64,000 nt of DNA from DAISKN01 sp963716925 (GCA_963716925.1 CAVQUX010000006.1:1178001-1242000); one strand, 5' to 3'; numbered from the stretch's first letter, positions 53,347-62,795 are shown. The notes: a model not told the origin generated them from the sequence alone. Numbers and translations: made by a program.

Positions 53347-54605
53347 TTCACCTGTCGGAGCGGGACCGGGCCCTTCTCGAGGGCGATCTGGGCCCGGCCT
53401 CGCGGATGGCGATGTCCATCCTCGTCCGCATGGCGGAAGTGGTACGCGCGAGAGAGATGCTCGACATCACCCGCGCTCACATCGACGCGACGATCTACGT
53501 CGGGGACGCGGGCTTGGAGTTCGCCGAGCGGCTCGCGTCCCTCGGCGGCCGGGTGACGGTGCCGTCGACGGTGAACGTGAGCGGTCTCGACGAGCACCAC
53601 TGGAAGGAATGGTCGGTTCCCGAGGACTGGGCCGCGAAAGCCCACCGGCAGATGATCGCCTACCAGAACATGGGCACCATCCCCATCTGGACCTGCGCCC
53701 CCTATCAGACGGAGCACAAACCGGTGCTCGGCGAGCAGATCGCCTGGGGCGAGTCCAATGCCATCGCGTTCGCGAACTCCGTCCTCGGCGCCCGGACGGA
53801 GCGATACCCGGACTACCTCGATATCGCGGCGGCGATTGCCGGGCGCGTCCCCGCCGTCGGCCTTCATCTCGAGGAGAATCGCGGGGGCCAGCTCGTCCTC
53901 GACCTGGGGTCCGTACCTGAATCCATCGCCTCGCGCGACGACTTCTATCCGGTCCTCGGCCACTTCGTGGGCAAGGTCTCGTCGGAGCGCATTCCCGTGC
54001 TCGCGAACCTGAACGCGAGTCCCACCGAGGATCAGCTCAAGGCCCTGGGAGCAGCCGCAGCTTCTTCGGGGAGCGTCGCCCTTTTTCACATCGTGGGCGT
54101 AACCCCGGAAGCCCCGACGCTCGCAGCGGCTCTTCGTGGTCGATCCGCCGAGGAGACTATCGGCGTCGGTCCCGACGATCTTCGTAGCGCGCGCCGGGAG
54201 CTCGGGACCGCGACGGGGGAGTCGCTCGACCTGGTGGTCCTAGGAAGCCCGCACTTCTCGTTCGAGGAGATGAGGCGGCTCGCCCCTCTTCTCGAAGGGC
54301 GCGAACGACATCCCAAGGTGACGTTCCTGGTCACCACGAGCCGGGGGGTGCGCGATCTCGCGACGGCCGCCGGACTCCTGCGTCCACTCGAAGCTTTCGG
54401 CGGGCGGGTCACCGTCGACACCTGCATTCTCGCGACCCCGATGCTTCCGAAGAACGTGCGCCGGCTCATGACGAACTCCGGAAAGTATGCGCTCTACTCT
54501 CCGGGACTCCTCGGGGTGGAAGTCGCCTACGGAAGCCTCGAGGACTGCGTTTCCTCGGCGATCGAAGGAAAGGTCCTCCGCACGCCCTCCCCTTGGGACA
54601 GCTAG
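53343..54605 (+). CDS. Aconitase X large-domain protein, probable cis-3-hydroxy-L-proline dehydratase subunit
   Basis: A 420-residue AcnX catalytic (large) domain (DUF521): RALLEGDLGPASRMAMSILV, ARAHIDATIY-type THAHIDATIYVGDAGLEF, VPSTVNVSGLDEHHWKEW, MGTIPIWTCAPYQTEHKP, GEQIAWGESNAIAFANSVLG, GLHLEENRGGQLVLDLGSVP and the C-terminal SGKYALYSPGLLGVEVAYGS. AcnX dehydrates cis-3-hydroxyproline in bacteria or mevalonate-5-phosphate in archaea; the operon favours the former. The small AcnX domain (DUF126, ~130 residues) is neither fused nor adjacent. The start is TTG 53343, overlapping the upstream stop by 4 nt. Confidence 0.87.
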   Translation: MIHLSERDRALLEGDLGPASRMAMSILVRMAEVVRAREMLDITRAHIDATIYVGDAGLEFAERLASLGGRVTVPSTVNVSGLDEHHWKEWSVPEDWAAKAHRQMIAYQNMGTIPIWTCAPYQTEHKPVLGEQIAWGESNAIAFANSVLGARTERYPDYLDIAAAIAGRVPAVGLHLEENRGGQLVLDLGSVPESIASRDDFYPVLGHFVGKVSSERIPVLANLNASPTEDQLKALGAAAASSGSVALFHIVGVTPEAPTLAAALRGRSAEETIGVGPDDLRSARRELGTATGESLDLVVLGSPHFSFEEMRRLAPLLEGRERHPKVTFLVTTSRGVRDLATAAGLLRPLEAFGGRVTVDTCILATPMLPKNVRRLMTNSGKYALYSPGLLGVEVAYGSLEDCVSSAIEGKVLRTPSPWDS

Positions 54606-54608
54606 CGC

Positions 54609-56567
54609 CTACGGGTGCTGCTCGGTCGGGGTCTCCCGCTCGACCACGGTGATGGTGACGCTCGAGGGGTACTGCTTCGAGTGGTGCACGGAGTTCGTCG
54701 CCACCACGGGGGCCCACTCGTCGTAGTTGTTGCCGCCGGTGTTCAGGTTCCGATCGAAGCGCGGAAAGTTGCTGCTCGATACTTCGATGCGCAGCCGGTG
54801 GCCGGGAGCGAACCAGTTGCTGGTGGTGAGGGGCTGGAGAGTCGCCTTCACGACTTTCCCCTTCTCCATCCAGGCGAGAGGCTTGTCGTACCCGTCGCGG
54901 TAGCGCATCCGCTGGATGGACTCGTCGAGGTTGTAAGCTCTCCCGTCGGGGTAGACGTCGAGAACCTTCACCGTGAAGTCCGTGTCCTTCGCGTCGGACG
55001 ATACGTAGAGCGTCGGGGCGATCGATCCGCTCAACTCCATGCCGTCGGCGAAAGGTTCGGAGGTATACACCAGGATGTCCTGCCGCGCTTCCATCTTCCG
55101 CTGATCGAACGATCCCGCGGTGACGGCATTTCCGGTACAGCAGACGTTCCCGCCGTAGGACGGAACGGGGTTCATGGGATCGTAGACGAAGGAGTCGGGC
55201 TGGTCGGTGTCGGGCGGAGACGCCGCGAGCTTCCCGTTTCCGTAAAGGGAGTTCGCCTTTCCGCCGCTCGAAAGATAGAACGTGAGATCCTTCGAGCCTT
55301 CGGGCGGCCAGGTGCTCGACGTCTGCCACTGGTTCGAGCCCATGGTGAAGTACGTGACCTTCGGGAGCGCTTCGAGCCGCGGGCTCGCCTCCCCCTTCAA
55401 GAGCCGATCGAAGAACCCGTACATGATTTCCTGGTAGTCGAGGCGGGCATCCCCCATGCTGCGCTCGCCGACGACGGTGTCCTTGGTCGCGCGGGTGAAG
55501 GCGCAGTGCGCGACGGGGGCGATCACCGCCCACTGCTGGTCGGCCACGGCGGGCGAGGCGTTCCTCCGAACGTGGTTGTACATCGCGAGGTTGGGGCCGA
55601 CGGACACGTCGTACCAGGACATGAACCACAAGCCGGGGACGTCGAGCGGCATGTCGTCGTGCCACAGGCCGCCCTTGTACCAGGCGGGATCGCTCGGCGC
55701 TCTCTGGATCATGCGCCCGCCGGTATCGACGGGCATCGCGTCGGCGAAAATCCCCTGAGGGCCCTGCACGTTCTGCAGGATGCCCTGGACGGGCAGGTAC
55801 TCGAGTGCCTTGCTCCAATCGACCGGGGGCATCTGCGGAGCCAGATCGAAGAGCCGCGAGGCGGCGACGAGATCCTCCGCGGACGTCGTCTCCGGGAACA
55901 TGGGGCGCACCTGGTTCTGCTGGCCGTAGATCCATGCGATGAAGAGCATCTGGATGGCACCGCCCCGATACCAGTTCCCCTGCTCATAATAAGGTCCGAC
56001 CCGGCCGACCCCCGCGCCGAAACCCTGCACGTTCATGGCGGCATACGCGGGATGCCCCATGGAGGCGATGGCCATCTGGTACTCCGCCGTCGAGGAGCAA
56101 CCCGTCGTCCCCACCTTGCCGTTCGACCACGACTGGGCCTGCATCCAGGAAAGCGCGTCGTAGCCGTCGGTGATGGGGGCGCCGAGGATGTCGTAGTTGC
56201 CCCCGGAGAAGAAGTGGCCCCTCTCGTTCTGCACGACGTAGGCGTAGCCCCGCTTCACCGCGGTGAGCGCCGCCGTCATATCCGAAGGCGCGCCGTTGCG
56301 AACGTCCCAGTAGTTGAAGTTGTAGGGCGTCCGCACCCAGACGATGGGGAGCTTCCCCGACGCGTTCCGCGGTCGGTAGACGTCGGTCGCGAGTCGAACG
56401 CCGTCGCGCATCGGCACCATCACCTTTCGCTCGACGACGGCGATGTCCTGGAGCTCGTTCTCGAGCTCCCAGCGCTCCGCGATCTGTTCCGGCGTCAGCA
56501 GCGTGCGCGGCTGCGCCGATAGAAGAGTGGGAATGGCGAAGACGAAGACGATCCATCGGGTGAACAT
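54609..56567 (-). CDS. CocE/NonD-family alpha/beta hydrolase (X-Pro dipeptidyl-peptidase S15 type)
   Basis: An exported hydrolase of 652 residues (signal peptide MFTRWIVFVFAIPTLLSAQP). The S15 domain shows MVPMRDGVRLATDVYRPRNA, VQNERGHFFSGGNYDI, YDALSWMQAQSW, the nucleophile region VGTTGCSSTAEYQMA, and the C-terminal jelly-roll domain (DILVYTSEPFADGMELSGSI, WFAPGHRLRIEVSSSNFPRF). Family members cleave Xaa-Pro dipeptides, cephalosporin esters or cocaine. An X-Pro peptidase beside hydroxyproline genes would be sensible, but this is inference. ATG 56567 was chosen because the longer frame runs over the DUF3999 gene. It converges on aconitase X (3-nt gap). Confidence 0.88.
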   Translation of the reverse strand: MFTRWIVFVFAIPTLLSAQPRTLLTPEQIAERWELENELQDIAVVERKVMVPMRDGVRLATDVYRPRNASGKLPIVWVRTPYNFNYWDVRNGAPSDMTAALTAVKRGYAYVVQNERGHFFSGGNYDILGAPITDGYDALSWMQAQSWSNGKVGTTGCSSTAEYQMAIASMGHPAYAAMNVQGFGAGVGRVGPYYEQGNWYRGGAIQMLFIAWIYGQQNQVRPMFPETTSAEDLVAASRLFDLAPQMPPVDWSKALEYLPVQGILQNVQGPQGIFADAMPVDTGGRMIQRAPSDPAWYKGGLWHDDMPLDVPGLWFMSWYDVSVGPNLAMYNHVRRNASPAVADQQWAVIAPVAHCAFTRATKDTVVGERSMGDARLDYQEIMYGFFDRLLKGEASPRLEALPKVTYFTMGSNQWQTSSTWPPEGSKDLTFYLSSGGKANSLYGNGKLAASPPDTDQPDSFVYDPMNPVPSYGGNVCCTGNAVTAGSFDQRKMEARQDILVYTSEPFADGMELSGSIAPTLYVSSDAKDTDFTVKVLDVYPDGRAYNLDESIQRMRYRDGYDKPLAWMEKGKVVKATLQPLTTSNWFAPGHRLRIEVSSSNFPRFDRNLNTGGNNYDEWAPVVATNSVHHSKQYPSSVTITVVERETPTEQHP

Positions 56568-56590
56568 GGACGATTCATAACACATTTGGT

Positions 56591-57955
56591 CTACCCGGCT
56601 CCAGAGTCCCGGAGCGCCGCCCGAGCCGTCAGCAGGAGCGCGAGCGAGGCGGCGCCGAGCGCACCCCACAAGACGAACCGCTTCCAGTCGGAGACGAGCG
56701 GCTGCGAGAGGACGGCCTCTCCCCCGAGCGTTCGCCGATCGCTCAGGGCCACGTCGGTCGCCGGAAGAAGTCGATCGTCCCTGGAAGAGGTGAGCACCCG
56801 AAGGCTCTTCTCCGCCCGTTGCGGCGGGCCGATGCGCCCGCTCCCGAATGCGATCTCGAACGGCGGCTCGCCCCGGGCGACGAACACCAGGTCGTCGGGA
56901 CGGTAACCGACGCGCAGCGCCGGAACGCTGGCTCCGAAGCCTCCGGGAGCCTCGCCGGCGGTGAGCAACCAGTAGCGATCGCGGGTGCTCGTAAACTGGA
57001 GACGGGTCTCGGTGAGCTCTTCGCCGTCGACTTCGAATCGATAGATCGGGGCGCCCGCGCGGCGGATCCACTCGCCTCGGCGATCGGAGCGCGAGAATAG
57101 CCGAACCTCGGTCCAGGTATTCCTCTCGGACGGTGAGACCGAAAGCTCCTCGACGAGGATCGGACCCGGGGTCTCGAAGCGAATTTCCTGCTCGTCGGTC
57201 CGCAGGTCGGGGATCTCGATCCACTGGGTCTCGGCGAGCTCGGTTTTCGACGAGAGAACGAGGTCGACCCGGGTCAAGGTCATCGGGAACGTCCCGTCCT
57301 CGGTCGCGAGCCTCAGGTAGCGCGCGGCTCTCGACGGAAGAGGCAGCTCGTTTTTGCGAAGGCGCTCCCCGTCCCTCCAGAGATCGGCCGCAACCGCGGA
57401 ACCGAGCGTCCTCCAGGACGAGAGGTCGTCGCTCTCGTCCACCCGAATCTTGCGGACGAAGCCTCCCTTCACGTCCTTCGGCTCTTCCCAGTGGAGAACC
57501 AGACGCTCGGCGGCGTAGACCGGGTCGACGGGCCCCGGATCCAGCACGTACGCCGCCACCCCCGCCGGAGCGTGGTCCGGGGCGAGCGAGACCGACGCAC
57601 GCTCGGCTCCGCTCTCAATCTGGACCCTTACCTTCGAAATCTCCTCCGACGTCGACTCGACCAACGGGAAGACGCGAGCCGGAACGATACGCCTTTCGAC
57701 CCGCTCCCTGTCCGGTGGGCTCCAGAGCTCGTGCGGAACGAGCGCTCCTCCCGCGTTGAAGACCCGGAGGTCCCCCAGATCGCGACGGGTGGCGCCGCGA
57801 TAGACGGCGAGCGGGAGTCGGACGCGATAGAGCGGGGCGTCCCTCCGGGGACGGGCCTCGATTCCGTAGGCGAAATCCTCTTTCCGCGGTTGCTGCGCGT
57901 GCGCGGGCGCCGCGAGGGAAATGACGAGGGCTCCGGCGAGCGTCCACTTCGTCAC
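56591..57955 (-). CDS. DUF3999 membrane-anchored periplasmic protein
   Basis: A protein of 454 residues: signal peptide (TLAGALVISLAAPAHAQQ), a large beta-rich periplasmic part (YGIEARPRRDAPLYRVRLPL, DLGDLRVFNAGGALVPHELW, RLVLHWEEPKDV, LPLPSRAARYLRLATEDGT) and one C-terminal helix (FVLWGALGAASLALLLTARA). The order and sequence match DUF3999, whose function is unknown. GTG 57955 overlaps the DUF2339 stop by 4 nt, the standard pairing of these two families. The partner is a large polytopic membrane protein, so the two probably form an envelope complex. Confidence 0.87.
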   Translation of the reverse strand: MTKWTLAGALVISLAAPAHAQQPRKEDFAYGIEARPRRDAPLYRVRLPLAVYRGATRRDLGDLRVFNAGGALVPHELWSPPDRERVERRIVPARVFPLVESTSEEISKVRVQIESGAERASVSLAPDHAPAGVAAYVLDPGPVDPVYAAERLVLHWEEPKDVKGGFVRKIRVDESDDLSSWRTLGSAVAADLWRDGERLRKNELPLPSRAARYLRLATEDGTFPMTLTRVDLVLSSKTELAETQWIEIPDLRTDEQEIRFETPGPILVEELSVSPSERNTWTEVRLFSRSDRRGEWIRRAGAPIYRFEVDGEELTETRLQFTSTRDRYWLLTAGEAPGGFGASVPALRVGYRPDDLVFVARGEPPFEIAFGSGRIGPPQRAEKSLRVLTSSRDDRLLPATDVALSDRRTLGGEAVLSQPLVSDWKRFVLWGALGAASLALLLTARAALRDSGAG

Positions 57956-60537
57956 GCGCTCAACTCCTCTTCCCGGGGCGGGACCGGAGAGAGGTAGCCG
58001 ACGAAGAGGAGCAGGATCCCTACCCCGATGAAGGAGACGATGCGCGCCACCGTTCCGCTGTGCGAGAGATCGACGACGAACAACTTGAGAACCACGGCGC
58101 CCATGAGCGCGGCCCCCGTGCTCCAGAGGCGACGGAGGCTTCGCTTCGTTCCCGCGACCATGCAACCGAGCCCGGTCAGGGCCCAGAGCACGGCGAGCGC
58201 GGACTGGACGAGGACGGAGTCGAACATCGCCCGCGCCTCGAAAGGAACCCCGAGGCCGAAGTGAACGGTCCGGAAGATCACGCCGTGCATCGAGACGAAC
58301 GACGCGCCGGCGAGAGCCGCGAGGGCGGCGTTCCGGGAAATGCCGTTCGATTCGAGAAACGATGCGCCTCGCGAGAGCCAGGAAAGGAGCGCGAAGACCG
58401 CGAGCAGCACCGTGAGATCGATCGGGCTCAGGATCGGAACGTAAGGCAGAGGGCTCGGATCCCACGTTCTCGAGAAACTGCTGGCGACGATCCAGAGCAG
58501 GAGGTAGAAGGCCAGCGGTGCTGCGCCCCACGTGAGATAGGCCGGCGGGATCTTTCGTCGCAGGAAGACGACCGCGAGCACGGTGGCGACGGGCACCAAT
58601 CCCCACATCACGTCTCCCCAGGCGGCTCCGGGGACGGCGCGATGAACGAGATAACTGGACTCCCAGGCGGCGAGGAGACAGCCGATCCAGAGTCCGCCAG
58701 CATGCCAGAGCTCTCCGAGACTTCGCATCCGCAGGACGAGCGCATGGACCGCGAAGGCCGCGAGCCAGCCCGCCGCGGTCCATCCCTGGAAGGGGTGCTC
58801 GAGGGTGATCCCGGCGTACAAGGCGGCTACCGGCAAGCTCGGAAGTAGCCCGAGCGAGACCTTCTCCAGAAGCGGCCAGGCGAGCCGTCGTGCCAGTGGA
58901 ATCACGGCGGCGGCAGTGAAGGAGAAGAAGAGAAGCGCCCATCCGAGTAGTCGATCCTCGGTTTCCGCATGGGCTCCCATCTCGTGAAGGCCGTTTCCGA
59001 GCCACCAGGCGAGACCCCAGGCGAAGAGCATCCAGAGAAGCGGCCGTTCCTCGGGATGCAGCCGCCCGAGGCGGCGATGGAAATGGAGCGCCGAGGCCAG
59101 ACCCGCGATCGCGAGCATCACGCCTCCGGCGAAGCGAGCGTTCCAGAACGGGTGAGCACCCGCGGGTCCGGGATCCGCGAGGAACAGGACGCCGGCAACG
59201 AGCTGCAGCGCCGCCCCGGAGAGCCGCGGGAGGAGCCGCCGCTGGCGAGCGCCGATCCACACCATCGCCGCCCCCTCGAGAGCCCAGAAGGCCGAGGTGA
59301 CGAGGTTGTCGAAAGCGAAGGGCACGGCGAGCGTCGCGAACACGATTCCGGTTCCGAGAAAAGACTCGCCGAGATCGCGCGCCGCCTCGGGCCGATACCG
59401 GAGGAGAACGAGCGCGAGGGCGACGTAGAAGGCGCCGAACGCAAGAGCGGAGAAAGCCATCCCGTACTCGAAATCGCTCACGAGCGCGTTCTGGAGAACG
59501 GCCGTCACCAGGGGCACTCCGAAGACCAGAGTGCCGTCGACGATTCCGTTCCTTCCCTTCGACTGCCGGAGCGCGGCGACGGCGGCGATGGCGACGTAAA
59601 GAAGAAAGAAGACGAGGAGGAACGGCTCGGTGGTCGCGAAGTATTCAGGACGGTAGTACTGGTAGCCCCAACTCGCCGAGATGACGAACGTGAAAAGGAA
59701 ACCCAGGAGGTTCAGGAACCGGTAGCTGCGGAACCACGCGGTCGCGAGGATACCCGCGTTGAGAACCGCATAGTAGGTGAATAGCGCGACGTGGCTGCCC
59801 TGGCCCGTCGACGTGAGTACCGGCGCGAGGAACCCGCCGACGGTCGCGAGAGTCGCGAGCGCGAGCGAATCCTGGACGATCGCGAGAACCGCGGAGAGCG
59901 TCACGAAGAGAACGAGAAGCCCGAAAGCGGCCGTTCCCGGAACCAGCGTATAGAGGCGGAAAGCAGCGAAGACCGTGAGGTAGAGGATGCCGACGCCGCC
60001 TCCCTGGAGCGCGAGCCCGAAGCCCGGACGCTCGGTCCGCGTGCGCCAGCCGAGGCCGAGGAGCACGATTCCCCCGAGCGCCGCGGCGGCGAGACGAATC
60101 TCGATCGGCAGGAGCTCGCGCTCGACCGCGTACTTCAATAGAAAGGCGACACCGAAGAACAGGACCACCACGCCCACGGTGACGATGAGGCTCGGCCCCG
60201 TGAAGTATGGCATCGCCCAGCTCCAGACTCTTTCGAAAATGTCGGGCTCGCGCTCGACTTGCGCCGAGAAGGCCGGCGGCGGTGGGGGCGTCGCGCGCGG
60301 TGGAGGGACGAATGGAGGCGGCGTGTCTCGAACAGGCTCGGCCGTAGGGTGTGGCGGCGGCGCTTGCGGAGGCTTCGGCGAGAAACCCGAGAGCGAGCGC
60401 TCGAGGTCTCGAATTCGAGCGCCGTGCTCGAGAACGCTCATGAGGAGGTAGCCAAGGAGACCGCCCTTCAGCGCTCCCGAAGGGCCCCCGATCGAGAAAC
60501 CAATGACGGCGCCTAGCATCGCAACAACGGCCGGCAT
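57952..60537 (-). CDS. DUF2339 polytopic membrane protein
   Basis: A protein of 861 residues with more than 20 predicted membrane segments. The N-terminus has a hydrophobic segment and a coiled stretch (HGARIRDLERSLSGF), then a proline-rich linker (residues ~55-90), and the DUF2339 core starts with PSLIVTVGVVVLFFGVAFLL, LKYAVERELLPIEIRLAAAA and ERPGFGLALQGGGVGILYLT. It ends VARIVSFIGVGILLLFVGYL followed by a short acidic tail. Length and topology are normal for the family. The family has been linked to the cell envelope but has no established activity. It overlaps DUF3999 downstream. Confidence 0.88.
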   Translation of the reverse strand: MPAVVAMLGAVIGFSIGGPSGALKGGLLGYLLMSVLEHGARIRDLERSLSGFSPKPPQAPPPHPTAEPVRDTPPPFVPPPRATPPPPPAFSAQVEREPDIFERVWSWAMPYFTGPSLIVTVGVVVLFFGVAFLLKYAVERELLPIEIRLAAAALGGIVLLGLGWRTRTERPGFGLALQGGGVGILYLTVFAAFRLYTLVPGTAAFGLLVLFVTLSAVLAIVQDSLALATLATVGGFLAPVLTSTGQGSHVALFTYYAVLNAGILATAWFRSYRFLNLLGFLFTFVISASWGYQYYRPEYFATTEPFLLVFFLLYVAIAAVAALRQSKGRNGIVDGTLVFGVPLVTAVLQNALVSDFEYGMAFSALAFGAFYVALALVLLRYRPEAARDLGESFLGTGIVFATLAVPFAFDNLVTSAFWALEGAAMVWIGARQRRLLPRLSGAALQLVAGVLFLADPGPAGAHPFWNARFAGGVMLAIAGLASALHFHRRLGRLHPEERPLLWMLFAWGLAWWLGNGLHEMGAHAETEDRLLGWALLFFSFTAAAVIPLARRLAWPLLEKVSLGLLPSLPVAALYAGITLEHPFQGWTAAGWLAAFAVHALVLRMRSLGELWHAGGLWIGCLLAAWESSYLVHRAVPGAAWGDVMWGLVPVATVLAVVFLRRKIPPAYLTWGAAPLAFYLLLWIVASSFSRTWDPSPLPYVPILSPIDLTVLLAVFALLSWLSRGASFLESNGISRNAALAALAGASFVSMHGVIFRTVHFGLGVPFEARAMFDSVLVQSALAVLWALTGLGCMVAGTKRSLRRLWSTGAALMGAVVLKLFVVDLSHSGTVARIVSFIGVGILLLFVGYLSPVPPREEELSA

Positions 60538-60767
60538 CGTGCTGCCTCCTTCCCGACTCTCATGGGGAGAGCGCGGGCGATTCGACGGGTCGTACCCGCC
60601 TGGCTTTCCGCAGGAGCAGGGTTCATGCCACGGCGCACCGCCGGAAGCCCTTCATTACGAGAGAGTTTCGATGAGCCGGAGCTGGGCGGAGGAGCAGGGG
60701 ACGCCCCGTATGTACAGACCGCGAGCATTCAGTGTCTGGCTTGATTCACTGCATTCCATCCCCTACG

Positions 60768-62207
60768 ATGAGAAATTCCGTGTCTCCATCCGTGTCTCGG
60801 GCCGCCGTCTTCGTGCTCCTGACGCTCGTTCTGCGGACGGACGCTCTCGCCCGACCGAACCTGGTCCTCATCGCCGCGGACGATCTCGACTGGAATCTGG
60901 GCACGCTCGACTACATGCCCAACCTGCACCGATTGCTCGTGCAGCAAGGGCTCACCGTCTCCGACTACTTCGTGACCAACTCTCTCTGCGGTCCGTCGCG
61001 GGCGACGATCCTTCGCGGTCAGTACACGCATTCGCACGAGGTCGTCGCGAACACCATCCCCTCGGGTGGATTCGACCGGTTCCTCCGTATGGGCCACGAG
61101 GCGTCGACGATCGCCACCTGGCTCCAGGGTTCGGGCTACCGGACGATGCTTCTCGGGAAGTACATCAACGGCTATCCCGAGGGAGGCAGCCGCACTCATC
61201 GTCCACCGGGGTGGAGCGAGTTCTTGAGCCCGGTCGACGACGAAGCGTACAAGGGCTTCGGCTATCGAATGAACGAGAACGGCCGAATCGTTTCCTATGG
61301 GAATCGCGCGCAGGACTACCTGACCGACGTCCTCGCGCGAAAGGCCGAGGATCTCCTGAGGCGGTCCGGGGGAACGCCTTTCTTTCTCTACGTAGCTCCC
61401 TACGCGCCTCACCACCCCTCGACCCCGGCCCCTCGGCACGAAGGGCTCTTCCCCGGAGCGCAGGTGCCGCGCACGCCCTCGTTCAACGAAGCCGATGTGA
61501 GCGACAAGCCCGCGCCCCGTCAGGCGCTCGCGGACCCGGAGATCGAGGACGTCGACGCGCTCTACCGCTCGAGGCTCCGGTCGATGCAGGCGGTCGACGA
61601 GATGATCGCCGGGCTCGTTCGCGTTCTCGAAGAGCGCGGCCGAATGGGCGACACCTATATCTTCTTCACCTCCGACAACGGCTACCACATGGGACAGCAT
61701 CGCCTGAGGCCGCAGAAAGCGACGCCCTACGAGGAGGACGTTCGCGTTCCTTTGATCGTGAGAGGACCGGGGATTCCCGCGGGCGAGACCCTCTCGGGCT
61801 ATCTGGCGGGAAACGTCGACCTCGCGCCGACCCTCGCCGAGCTCGCCGAAGCCGAGATCCCGCATTTCGTAGACGGGCGCTCCCTCGCTTCCCTGCTGCG
61901 CGGCGACCGCCCCCCTCCCGGAACCTGGAGGCAGGCATTCCTCCTCGAGCAGTACTCCGACGAGGGTTTGATCGCACCCTCACCTCGATCCGCCCGGCCG
62001 GTCTTCGTCGGGCTCCGCACTCTACGCTACAAGTACATCGAGTACTGGACCGGGGTGCGGGAGATCTACGATCTCGATTCCGATCCCTACGAGCTCTCGA
62101 ACTTCGGAGGCACGGCTCCGCCGGAGCTGGTTGCGCAGCTCTCGTCCCTCCTCCGAAGCTTGTCTACCTGCGCCGGAGCGGCCTGCCGCGCGGCCGAGCG
62201 GCCGTAG
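60768..62207 (+). CDS. Exported type I sulfatase
   Basis: A sulfatase of 479 residues with a signal peptide (SRAAVFVLLTLVLRTDALA). The metal site starts with ADDLD (Asp38, Asp39), and the formylglycine site is Cys74 in NSLCGPSRATILRGQ, the Cys-type signature CxPSR requiring modification by FGE or anSME. Other family features are MLLGKYINGY, FFLYVAPYAPHHP, the FTSDNGYHMGQHRL metal block and RVPLIVRGPGIPAG. It resembles arylsulfatases and glycosaminoglycan/heparan-type sulfatases; the substrate is not readable. ATG 60768 was preferred to an upstream GTG because it begins the signal peptide. No modifying enzyme is recognisable in the window. Confidence 0.9.
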   Translation: MRNSVSPSVSRAAVFVLLTLVLRTDALARPNLVLIAADDLDWNLGTLDYMPNLHRLLVQQGLTVSDYFVTNSLCGPSRATILRGQYTHSHEVVANTIPSGGFDRFLRMGHEASTIATWLQGSGYRTMLLGKYINGYPEGGSRTHRPPGWSEFLSPVDDEAYKGFGYRMNENGRIVSYGNRAQDYLTDVLARKAEDLLRRSGGTPFFLYVAPYAPHHPSTPAPRHEGLFPGAQVPRTPSFNEADVSDKPAPRQALADPEIEDVDALYRSRLRSMQAVDEMIAGLVRVLEERGRMGDTYIFFTSDNGYHMGQHRLRPQKATPYEEDVRVPLIVRGPGIPAGETLSGYLAGNVDLAPTLAELAEAEIPHFVDGRSLASLLRGDRPPPGTWRQAFLLEQYSDEGLIAPSPRSARPVFVGLRTLRYKYIEYWTGVREIYDLDSDPYELSNFGGTAPPELVAQLSSLLRSLSTCAGAACRAAERP

Positions 62208-62306
62208 GGATCGCGGTATGCAGTAATATCCGCGTCCTATGCGATCCACGTTGCGCCGCCCGTCGAAATCCACGGGCTCGACTCCTTCGGGAAGCGCGGA
62301 AGCCCG

Positions 62307-62756
62307 GTGACCGCGCTCGAGAGCCTCGAAGCGGAGTTCCCTGTAGTGCTTGCGATCCCGGTAGCCTGGGGCGACATGGATGCAATGGGCCACGTGAACA
62401 ACACCGTCTACCTCCGCTATTTCGAGAGCGCGCGGATCGCCTATTTCGAGCGCGTCGGGTTCCTCGAAGAGATGGCATCTTCCGGCGTCGGTCCGATCCT
62501 CGCCTCCACGCGCTGCCGTTTCCGCCTTCCCTTGACCTATCCCGATCGCGTGAGCGTGGGCGCGAGCGTGTCGGAGTTACAGGACGATCGATTCCTGATG
62601 CTTTATCGGATCCTGAGCGAGTCGGCGGGAGGCGCCGTGGCCGCCGAGGGAGACGGGCTCATCGTGTCGTACGACTACCACCGGAAGCGCAAGGCGCCCC
62701 TTCCGCAGCGGGTCCGCGAGCGCATCGGGGAGCTCGAGGGGAGAGAATCCCGGTAG
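62307..62756 (+). CDS. Acyl-CoA thioesterase, 4HBT (hotdog) family
   Basis: A hotdog-fold thioesterase of 149 residues: VAWGDMDAMGHVNNTVYLRY (catalytic Asp in the GDMDxMGHVNN motif), FESARIAYFERVGFLEEMA, ILASTRCRFRLPLTYPDRVS and LMLYRILSESAGG. Such enzymes hydrolyse acyl- or hydroxybenzoyl-CoA. The start is GTG 62307, the first that precedes the homologous region. It is 99 nt downstream of the sulfatase and 39 nt upstream of the NTF2-like gene. Confidence 0.88.
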   Translation: MTALESLEAEFPVVLAIPVAWGDMDAMGHVNNTVYLRYFESARIAYFERVGFLEEMASSGVGPILASTRCRFRLPLTYPDRVSVGASVSELQDDRFLMLYRILSESAGGAVAAEGDGLIVSYDYHRKRKAPLPQRVRERIGELEGRESR

Positions 62757-62795
62757 CGGCAACGCGCCATCGCGGCATGGATCTCGGGAGATGTC

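Noticed and set aside
56568..57224. N-terminal extension of the CocE-family hydrolase
   Set aside because: It is a shadow of DUF3999 in another frame; a proper signal peptide begins at 56567.
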